Shown piece by piece: positions 1 to 5,990 of a DNA stretch of 7,502 bases. The stretch lies in NCBI GenBank assembly GCA_903873545.1, contig CAIQPA010000539.1, forward strand, positions 1 to 7,502, read 5' to 3'. This stretch comes from an uncultured delta proteobacterium (GTDB lineage: Bacteria; Myxococcota_A; Bradymonadia; REDH01). The first letter of the stretch is position 1, and every line of letters starts with the position of its first letter. The notes below the pieces were generated by a model. It was given only the letters and a program-made list of their open reading frames with translations. It was not told where the DNA came from and did not search any database. The position numbers and the translations under genes are program-made.

Positions 1-1155
1 GGCGCCACCCTCTCAGCCCGCGCCAGCTCCGGCCTCCTGGGCGTCATCGGCAACCAGCGCCTCTCGCGCTCCAGCGATGGCGGCTGCTCCTTCAACGAAG
101 TGCCTGCGACCGGCGGGCGGCAGGCCTTTGATGTCGCCGCCGGCGCCGACGCCATCTGGTTCCTCGAGCGCGGCGGCGCCGACCCCGCGGAGAGCCGCCT
201 CGGCCGCGCCACCGACTGCACAGACAGCCGCATCGTAGGACCCTGGTCCGACACCCTCCCCGATACCGTCCGCGAAGGCGCCTGCGGCAGCGACCGCTGC
301 CTCTTCGTCTCCGGAGCTCGCCCGACCCCCTCGCTCTGGTTTGCCCCCGTCACAGCGCTCGCCACTGCCATGGAGCAGGGCGCAGATGCGCAGCCGCTCT
401 GGCAGCAGATCCCGCTCCCCCCAGACCTTGGCGCGCAGCGGCTCGCCGTCCGCGCCGCAGCCGACGGCCTCCTCTGGGTCGCGCTTACCTACGAAGGCGG
501 CCGCGACCTGCTCCGTTTCCATCAGGGCGGCGACGGCGCCTTCACCTTCGTCCAGCGCGACCCTGCGGTCGTCTTCGGCGCGACCGCCAGCGACGAGCTC
601 CTCGGGCCCGTCACGGCCCAGGGCGCTTGGGTCGCGGCCGCCGGCACCCAGGTCTGGCTCCTCCCCCAAGGCGCAGACCCCGTGCGACCCTGGGTCTCTA
701 TCGCAGAGGCGCAGCTCTCCTGCCTCGACGCCATCAACGACACCCTCTTCGTCTGCAACAACTACTACGATGTGGCCCGCCTCGACCTCCCGCAGCCCGG
801 GCAGCCGCTCACCCTCCACAGGGTCTTCGCTGTCGACCTGCTGCAGGGCCCCGACACCTCCTGTCTGCCCGACGATCAGGCCGCCGCCTGCGAGGCCGAC
901 TGGATCCACCTCGGCGGAGAGAACGCGCTGCCGGTCGTGCCCGCCCGAACCTGCGCCTATGGCCGCCCGCCGCTCACTGCACCTCCGGCACAGCCCGAGA
1001 CCCGCGATCAGGGGCTCCTGGCCTCAGCCTGCGAGCAGCCAGAGAACCTCTCGACGCAGCCCGGCTACGGCTGCGCCGTCGCTACGGGCACCAGCTCGCT
1101 CCTCGGACCACTCCTCCTCCTCCTGCTCCGCCGCCGCCGCCGCCACACCGCATGA
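1..1155 (+). CDS. Secreted Cys-rich propeller-like protein with MYXO-CTERM-like tail (5' end missing)
   Basis: The frame is open from base 1, so the N-terminus and any signal peptide lie outside the window; 384 residues are visible. A GTG at 100 could be taken as a start, but the in-frame residues before it look like real protein and include an Asp-box (SSDGGCSF, nt 70-93, fitting SxDxGx[ST][WF]), a signature of sialidase/BNR-type beta-propellers. The rest alternates short beta-like stretches with polar loops, as in a propeller, but no second clean Asp-box is seen. Ten cysteines precede the tail, including the pair flanking DDQAAA (nt 859-903), which suggests disulfides and an extracytoplasmic location. 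The protein ends in a Cys, a Leu run and five Arg, like the MYXO-CTERM signals that myxosortase processes for surface display. The TGA overlaps the ATG of the Omp85 gene. Enzyme activity cannot be assigned. The reading frame is secure; the function is not. Confidence 0.8.
   Translation, partial: GATLSARASSGLLGVIGNQRLSRSSDGGCSFNEVPATGGRQAFDVAAGADAIWFLERGGADPAESRLGRATDCTDSRIVGPWSDTLPDTVREGACGSDRCLFVSGARPTPSLWFAPVTALATAMEQGADAQPLWQQIPLPPDLGAQRLAVRAAADGLLWVALTYEGGRDLLRFHQGGDGAFTFVQRDPAVVFGATASDELLGPVTAQGAWVAAAGTQVWLLPQGADPVRPWVSIAEAQLSCLDAINDTLFVCNNYYDVARLDLPQPGQPLTLHRVFAVDLLQGPDTSCLPDDQAAACEADWIHLGGENALPVVPARTCAYGRPPLTAPPAQPETRDQGLLASACEQPENLSTQPGYGCAVATGTSSLLGPLLLLLLRRRRRHTA
1072..1152 (+). other. 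MYXO-CTERM-like C-terminal sorting tail
   Basis: The last 27 residues hold Cys (codon 1072-1074), a Ser/Gly/Thr spacer, a ten-residue LLGPLLLLLL segment (1099-1128), then RRRRR and HTA before the stop. The order of cysteine, hydrophobic segment and Arg cluster is that of MYXO-CTERM-type signals. The hydrophobic core is short, and the usual GCxC-like context is reduced to a single Cys. The Leu and Arg runs are encoded by near-perfect CTC and CGC triplet repeats (1111-1143), a site where slippage would change tail length without shifting frame. Confidence 0.55.
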
Positions 1156-2960
1156 GCCGTGCCGTCTTCATCGCGCTGGCGCTGCTCCTGCTGCCCTTCG
1201 CATCGCTCCGCGCCGCGGAGGGAAGTGGCGTTGACCCTGCCCAGCCCGATCCCTGCGCCGCACTGCGCGCGGAGGCAGAAGGCTGGCCCGAGCGCGGGCT
1301 CCCCTGGTCGGCCTATGGCGCCATCGAGCGTGACGCGCTCATCGCCGCCCTCTGCCAACGCCAACTGCGGCCCGCCTACGCGGCAGAGGGGCTTCCTCTC
1401 TGCGCCGTGACAACCTTCCGCGAAGACCCCTTCGTCGAGAGCGAAAGGATCCCGCTCTGGCTCAACCGGCTCCACGCCACAACGTCGGAGCAGACCCTCC
1501 TCGACCTCGCCCGTGTGCCGCCCAGCGCGCTCTGGACAGACAGCCTCCGCCTCGACCTGGCCCGCCGCATGGCCACCCCAGCCATCCTCGCCGTCGCGGT
1601 CGCAGCCCCCGTCGTCAGCACCAGCTGCGACGACGGTGTCGACCTCCTCCTTGTCAGCCGCGACATGTGGAGCCTCCGCTTCATTGTGCGGCCCGAACTC
1701 GACGGCGACCAACTCACCCGCGCCACGCTCGGCGCCACCGAGAACAACCTCGCAGGCGAGCACCTCCAGCTCGCCCTCGTCGCCTACAAAGATCGCGACT
1801 TCTGGGAGCTCGGGCCGGTCATCCAGAAGCGCCGGATCGCCGGAACCATGCTCGCCGGCGGCCTCTCCGCCGCCGCCATCTTCACCCCGGCCCTCGACCT
1901 CGAACCGGGCTACCGCGCCAACGCCACGCTTGGCGTTCCTGTCGAGACCGCCGCCGACAGCCTCGGCTGGTCGCTCTCCGCCGCCGCGCAAGACCGCCTC
2001 TTCGCCATCTACGACGGCGCGCAGGTCGCCCGCTTCGACAACCCCGACACAGAGGCGGCCGAGGCTGTACAGGCCATCTGGCGCAGCGAGAGCAGCTCCG
2101 CCCTCTTCTCCACCACCTTCGCCCGCGGCACCGCCTGGCGCCAGCTCTACACCCCCTATCTGAGCTGGTCGGAGGCCTCCTCGGAACTTGCCTCCACCTC
2201 CGACGCCACGCTCCGTGCCGCCTTTCGGCGGCAGCTGCTTCCCGACGACGAGCGGCGCGTCGGCCCCGGGCTCCGCTGGACCCTCTTCGAGGCCCGCTAC
2301 CGGAGCCTCCAGGACTACCGCCTCTTCGGCCTCTCCGAAGAGCTCCGCGACGGGCCTACCGTCACCCTCGACGCCTCCTTCAGCGACCCGCTCCTTGGCG
2401 CCACCCGCGCCACCCAAGACCTCTCCGCCGACCTCTCCTGGAACGGCGCTCCCCTCGGCGACGACCTTCTCCGGCTCGCTGCGGGCGGCGCGCTCGGCTT
2501 CGGCGACGGCCTCGAGGATGCCATCGGATGGACCGAGCTCCGCGCTGTCACGCCGGCCGCCCTCGCAGGCCGCCTCCACCTCCGCGCAGGCTGGATCGAG
2601 CGCGGACTCAACCGCTCCCGGCGCTACGAAACCCTTGGCGGCGACCAGGCCATGCGCGGCTTCGCCCCCTCCGCGCTCCGCGCTGAGGGGCTCCTCCGCG
2701 CCAACCTCGAGTGGCGAAGCCTACCGCTCCGCTCCTTCGTTGCCCGCGTCGGCGCCGTCCTCTTCGTCGACGCTGCCACCGCCCGTGGCGAGGCCAACAC
2801 CGACGACACCCTCCTCAGCGCAGGGCTGGGCTTTCGCTCCTTCGTCCCCCATGCGGCCTCCTTCATCTGGAGCGTCGACCTCGGATTCCCCCTGCTCACG
2901 GCTGGCCTCGTGGAGCAGGGCGATCCCATGCTCCATGTACGCATCGATCAGGCCTTCTAA
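1152..2960 (+). CDS. Omp85-superfamily (BamA/TamA/ShlB-like) outer-membrane barrel protein
   Basis: A 602-residue protein. The start at 1152 is chosen because it gives a clear signal peptide (Lys/Arg-poor SR, then FIALALLLLPF, cleavage near ASLRA|AE, residues 20-24); the frame stays open far upstream only because of base composition. Residues about 102-170 resemble one POTRA domain (start LWLNRLHATT, closing strand VDLLLVSRD), leading into WSLR and ATLGATENNLAGEHLQLAL, which resembles the first barrel strands of predicted Omp85 surface antigens. GGDQAMRGF (496-504) fits the conserved (V/I)RGF loop-6 motif. The protein ends in Phe, the usual last residue of outer-membrane barrels. Family members insert or translocate proteins at the outer membrane. 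BamA itself has five POTRAs, so this is not BamA. There is no Shine-Dalgarno; the ATGA overlap implies translational coupling to the surface protein upstream, a possible client. The family call is firm, the substrate is inferred. Confidence 0.8.
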   Translation: MSRAVFIALALLLLPFASLRAAEGSGVDPAQPDPCAALRAEAEGWPERGLPWSAYGAIERDALIAALCQRQLRPAYAAEGLPLCAVTTFREDPFVESERIPLWLNRLHATTSEQTLLDLARVPPSALWTDSLRLDLARRMATPAILAVAVAAPVVSTSCDDGVDLLLVSRDMWSLRFIVRPELDGDQLTRATLGATENNLAGEHLQLALVAYKDRDFWELGPVIQKRRIAGTMLAGGLSAAAIFTPALDLEPGYRANATLGVPVETAADSLGWSLSAAAQDRLFAIYDGAQVARFDNPDTEAAEAVQAIWRSESSSALFSTTFARGTAWRQLYTPYLSWSEASSELASTSDATLRAAFRRQLLPDDERRVGPGLRWTLFEARYRSLQDYRLFGLSEELRDGPTVTLDASFSDPLLGATRATQDLSADLSWNGAPLGDDLLRLAAGGALGFGDGLEDAIGWTELRAVTPAALAGRLHLRAGWIERGLNRSRRYETLGGDQAMRGFAPSALRAEGLLRANLEWRSLPLRSFVARVGAVLFVDAATARGEANTDDTLLSAGLGFRSFVPHAASFIWSVDLGFPLLTAGLVEQGDPMLHVRIDQAF

Positions 2961-3032
2961 CCGCCGCTTCTTTGCCTCTGCGCCCGCTTCCTGCCACCCT
3001 CCGCGGCGCCTCACTCCTCTGTGCCGGAAGCC
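2961..3032 (+). other. Pyrimidine-rich gap before the kinase gene
   Basis: The 72 bases between the Omp85 TAA and the kinase ATG are strongly C/T-rich on the + strand, with no convincing -35/-10 pair and no terminator hairpin. The only Shine-Dalgarno-like string, GGAAG (3026-3030), lies just 2 bases before ATG 3033 and follows the alternative GTG at 3021, so it supports neither start well. The kinase may be co-transcribed with the two genes upstream. Confidence 0.4.
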
Positions 3033-5237
3033 ATGGCTCTGCTCTCCGATCTCCCCTGTCGCTTCGGCAAGTTCGTCCTCATCGATCGCATCGGTCGAGG
3101 CGGCATGGCCGACGTCTTCCGCGGCATGCTTCAGGGCGCCGACGGCTTCACCAAAGAGTGCGCCGTCAAGGTCATCCTCCCCTCGCTCGCAGAAGACCCC
3201 CACTTCGTCCGCATGTTCATCGACGAGGCCCGCGTCGCCGTCTGGCTCAACCACCCGAACGTGGTCCAGATCTACGACCTCGGCCAAGTCGAAGGCCAGT
3301 ACTTCATCGCCATGGAGTATGTCTCCGGCAAAGACCTCCTCGACCTCCTCGCAGCCCGCGCCCGAACCAAACTCCGCATCCCCGTCCCTGTCGCGCTCTA
3401 CATCGTGATTCAGGTCCTGCGCGGACTCGACTTTGCCCACCACGCCACCAGCCCCATCGGTGAGCCGCTCACCATCGTCCATCGCGACGTCTCCCCCTCC
3501 AACATCCTCCTCTCCTACGAGGGCCACGTGAAGGTCGCGGACTTCGGCATCGCCAAGTCGGGCCTCCAGAGCAACCTCACCGAGGGCGGAACCCACAAGG
3601 GGAAGATGGGCTACATGAGCCCCGAGCAGGTTACAGGGCAGGAAATCGACCTCCGCTCCGACCTCTTCGCGGCAGGCGTCGTCCTCTTCGAACTCCTCAC
3701 CATGAGCCGGCTCTTCAAGGCGCCCAGCGACCTCGACGTCATGCTCAAAATCCGAGACGTGAGCATCACCGAGGAGCTCGCCCGACTCCGCGATGTCCCC
3801 ATCGCGCTACGAGATATCGTCCTGCGCGCCCTCTCCAGGTCTGCCGACGAGCGCTTCGCCTCCGGCACCGACTTCGCAGACGCGCTGCAGGACTTCGCAG
3901 ACCGCGACGCCCTTGAGCTTGGCCCCCACCTCCTCGCCAAGGTTCTCCAGGACACCTTCGCAGAGAGCGTCGTAGCCGAGGCCAAACGGCGCAGGACCTC
4001 GCACGAGTCGCTTCCGGCGCCCGCACCCGCACCCGCCGCCACCACCTTCCGATTCCGCGACGCGCAGGGCCAGGTCCACGGCCCCATGACGCTCCCCGAG
4101 CTGCACCGGCTCCTCACCGCGACCCCCCACTCCGTGCACGAACGGGTCTCCGTCTCCGGCGGCCTCTGGCTCACGAGCGATGTCTTCCCCACCCTCTCCG
4201 GCATCCCCCGCGGCGTCGAACCAACCCTCGTCGGCGAGCCCGAGAGCCTGCACTCCTTCAACTCCCTCCACCAGGACGGCCCCCTCAACCGCGACTGGGA
4301 AGAGCTCGCCCTTGCAGGCTTCAATCCCAAGCGGCAGAAGAAGGGGCGGCAGGCCTCCGCCTCTGGCTCCTTCCCCGCCGCCGAGGCGCCGTCCCCCAGC
4401 GGAGACTCACTCGCCCTCGCCGTTGACTCCTCCATCCAGGCCATCCCAGCTTTCCCACCGCGCGACAGCTTCGAGGGCTCCACCCGCGAGACCCTCCGCG
4501 GAAGCCTCTCCAGCGGAAGCATCGTACAGCTGCTCCACGCACTCTCCTCCCACAGACTCACCGGACGCCTCCGCCTCTGGCACAACGACCGAACCATCTC
4601 CCTCCACGCCCGCGCAGGCAGCCTCGTCGTCGTCGACACCGAGTCGCCCGATGCCCGCTTTGGCGGATACCTCGTCGACCTCGACCTCATCTCACCCGAG
4701 CAGCTCTCCTACGCCCTCGTCCGCGCCGCCCGCTACGGCGGTCAGCTCGGCCACACCCTCGTCTCCGAGGGGGTCCTCTCCCCCCACACCCTCCTCACCG
4801 CGCTCTGTGATCGGCTCCGCGAAGACATCTTCGCCCTCATCGGCGTCTCCGAGGGAATCTGGGTCTGGGAGCCCGACAAACAAGACGCCGGAAACGCCAT
4901 GGAGGCCGGCTTCGACCTCGACCAACTCATCGCCGCAGGCGTCAAGGAGCGATGCGCGCTCCCCTACCTCCGCAGCTATGTCTCCGAGCTCGAAGACCAT
5001 CCCCTCGAACCCACCACCACCGACGGAACCTTCGGAGGTGTCCGCGTCTTCGGGCGCGCACTCCGGCTCGCCATGAACATCGGCCCGCGCGAGTCCATCG
5101 GCGACCTCCTCCGCCGCTTCACCGCCGACGGCTGGAGCGAACTTGAGGTGCGCCAGATCCTCTTCTGGCTCATCGAGCGCGACGCCTTCCGCTTCGTCGG
5201 AGTGCCCTCCAGCCTGCGGCTGCTCGCACCCCGCTGA
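3033..5237 (+). CDS. Cytoplasmic Ser/Thr protein kinase with GYF_2-like, DUF4388 and MshEN-like domains
   Basis: A 734-residue protein from ATG 3033; a GTG at 3021 would add four residues. ATG is preferred because it places the usual short lead before FGKFVLIDRIGRGG. The kinase domain (about 14-288) is complete: G-loop GRGGMADV (21-28), Lys46 in AVK, alpha-C Glu65, HRDVSPSN (150-157), DFG (170-172), SPE (196-198) and Arg274. Thr183 and Thr187 in the activation loop are likely phosphorylation sites. An Ala-Pro linker (about 326-336) leads to a GYF_2-like domain (337-391, GPMTLPELHRLL then W379). After a Ser-rich linker comes a DUF4388 (PATAN-type) domain (about 487-540), then two copies of an MshEN-type motif (542-565 and 571-594) and a helical C-terminus. 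No transmembrane segment is seen, so it should be soluble, unlike PASTA-type kinases. Kinase activity is well supported; targets and ligand are unknown. Confidence 0.93.
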   Translation: MALLSDLPCRFGKFVLIDRIGRGGMADVFRGMLQGADGFTKECAVKVILPSLAEDPHFVRMFIDEARVAVWLNHPNVVQIYDLGQVEGQYFIAMEYVSGKDLLDLLAARARTKLRIPVPVALYIVIQVLRGLDFAHHATSPIGEPLTIVHRDVSPSNILLSYEGHVKVADFGIAKSGLQSNLTEGGTHKGKMGYMSPEQVTGQEIDLRSDLFAAGVVLFELLTMSRLFKAPSDLDVMLKIRDVSITEELARLRDVPIALRDIVLRALSRSADERFASGTDFADALQDFADRDALELGPHLLAKVLQDTFAESVVAEAKRRRTSHESLPAPAPAPAATTFRFRDAQGQVHGPMTLPELHRLLTATPHSVHERVSVSGGLWLTSDVFPTLSGIPRGVEPTLVGEPESLHSFNSLHQDGPLNRDWEELALAGFNPKRQKKGRQASASGSFPAAEAPSPSGDSLALAVDSSIQAIPAFPPRDSFEGSTRETLRGSLSSGSIVQLLHALSSHRLTGRLRLWHNDRTISLHARAGSLVVVDTESPDARFGGYLVDLDLISPEQLSYALVRAARYGGQLGHTLVSEGVLSPHTLLTALCDRLREDIFALIGVSEGIWVWEPDKQDAGNAMEAGFDLDQLIAAGVKERCALPYLRSYVSELEDHPLEPTTTDGTFGGVRVFGRALRLAMNIGPRESIGDLLRRFTADGWSELEVRQILFWLIERDAFRFVGVPSSLRLLAPR

Positions 5238-5243
5238 CAGGCT
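5211..5243. repeat. Inverted repeat across the convergent gene junction
   Basis: AGCCTG (5211-5216) and CAGGCT (5238-5243) are exact reverse complements; an adjoining CGG (5217-5219) could also pair with CCG (5231-5233) across a bulge. The structure spans the kinase stop and reaches the lipoprotein stop. There is no T-tract on either strand, so intrinsic termination is doubtful. It may be chance in such GC-rich sequence. Confidence 0.25.
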
Positions 5244-5898
5244 ACAGGCGGCTCGCCACCCGGTCTGCCAGCGCCTTCACCTTCTCCGCGTCGCACAGCT
5301 TGGTGGCGCAGGTCACAACAGCCACCGAGCGGCTCGCCTTGTGATGAAAGGCATAGTGGACCGTGTCGCCAAACTCCCCGAAGAAGGCCTCGTCGGCGAC
5401 AGGGGTCGTGTCTGCGGTGGCAGCAATGTAGGTCTCCTTCAACCGCACAAATCGGCTGCCCGCCTGCCTTGCCTCCAGCGGCCGCCATACCTGCACAGAA
5501 GCCCCGAAGATCTTCTCGTCGCCGATCCGGAGCGCATTGTAGGTCGGGCTCGGCGCGACGCCGTCCAGCACCTGCTCCGACAGCACATCCTCATACTTCG
5601 TCATCTCGCGGATGTCGGCACGCGTCAGAAGCTCGCTCACAGCGAGCGGCTCAGGCGGCGTCAGCCCCACCACGCTACGGAGTGCCGAGATCTCCTCCGG
5701 CGACAGCTCCCGAACAGGCTCCTCTGCGGGAGCCGCCGGCTTCGCAGCCACCTTCTCCGCCACCTCCGCCACGGCGCTGCCGCTCGAAGCAGGCTCACCC
5801 GAACCGCTGCTCACCTCCTCCGTCGACTTCGAGCAACCGCTCGCCAGCAGAAAAAGACAGCAGAGCCCTGCGGGCAAACAACGATTCAATCCCATCAT
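5242..5898 (-). CDS. Small lipoprotein of unknown function
   Basis: A 218-residue product from the ATG at 5898 (a second ATG follows at once; longer starts exist at ATG 5943 and GTG 5988). The start is chosen because it gives a compact type II signal peptide: Arg6, a hydrophobic core and LLASGC, with lipidation at Cys22. Ser at +2 fits outer-membrane retention if Lol sorting rules apply. Residues about 25-60 are a Ser/Gly/Ala/Glu-rich flexible linker. The remainder has helical stretches (SPEEISALRSVVGL, VSELLTRADIREM) and a mixed region ending VVTCATKLCDAEK, with two Cys five residues apart that could form a disulfide. I recognise no domain family. It is the last gene on its strand and may have its own promoter in the gap before it. 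Its stop lies four bases from the kinase stop. The lipoprotein call is solid; no function is offered. Confidence 0.85.
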   Translation of the reverse strand: MMGLNRCLPAGLCCLFLLASGCSKSTEEVSSGSGEPASSGSAVAEVAEKVAAKPAAPAEEPVRELSPEEISALRSVVGLTPPEPLAVSELLTRADIREMTKYEDVLSEQVLDGVAPSPTYNALRIGDEKIFGASVQVWRPLEARQAGSRFVRLKETYIAATADTTPVADEAFFGEFGDTVHYAFHHKASRSVAVVTCATKLCDAEKVKALADRVASRL

Positions 5899-5920
5899 CA
5901 CAGACTCGTCAGCAGGGGAG

Positions 5921-5939
5921 GGCGCAACAGTTCTGCGCC
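5921..5939. repeat. Perfect inverted repeat upstream of the lipoprotein gene
   Basis: GGCGCA (5921-5926) and TGCGCC (5934-5939) are exact reverse complements around a 7-base centre. Read on the - strand it lies 22 bases before the ATG at 5898. No T-run follows on either strand, so it does not look like a terminator. It could be an operator at the transcription start or a 5'-leader hairpin. Confidence 0.4.
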
Positions 5940-5941
5940 GC

Positions 5942-5969
5942 ATTCTATTCGACTCACTCGCATGCGCAA
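5942..5969 (-). promoter_or_regulatory. Possible sigma70-type promoter for the lipoprotein gene
   Basis: On the - strand, TTGCGC (5969-5964) and TAGAAT (5947-5942) are 16 bases apart. The -10 box matches TATAAT at five of six positions; the -35 box matches only TTG. The patch is less GC-rich than its surroundings. Transcription would start near 5935, inside the inverted repeat at 5921-5939, giving a leader of roughly 37 bases. Confidence 0.3.
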
Positions 5970-5990
5970 GCAACCAGACCCGCCGCACAC

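Noticed and set aside
13..909. Open frame of 298 codons on the - strand opposite the propeller-like protein.
   Set aside because: Low-complexity Gly/Ala/Glu composition and no motif; the + strand frame has an Asp-box, paired cysteines and a sorting tail.
627..1151. Upstream open extension of the Omp85 reading frame.
   Set aside because: The extension is Arg/Pro-rich, lies entirely over the preceding gene in another frame, and would bury a clear signal peptide; ATG 1152 is the sensible start.
1065..2579. Long open frame on the - strand, about 504 codons, opposite the Omp85 gene.
   Set aside because: Its Gly/Glu/Ala/Val-rich product mirrors the codons of the + strand gene and shows no domain, signal peptide or family motif; it is a typical GC-rich antisense shadow.
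2188..3408. Ser/Pro/Ala-rich + strand frame bridging the Omp85 and kinase genes, which might suggest a fused gene.
   Set aside because: It is in a different frame from both real genes and its composition is that of a shifted reading of CTC/CGC/GCC-rich codons.
4014..4040. Short CCCGCA-type hexamer repeat.
   Set aside because: It simply encodes the Ala-Pro linker before the GYF_2-like domain; there is no sign of a DNA-level role.
5959..5966. Palindrome CGCATGCG in the lipoprotein upstream gap.
   Set aside because: Eight-base palindromes are expected by chance in GC-rich DNA, and it falls within the spacer and -35 area of the possible promoter without a matching second site.
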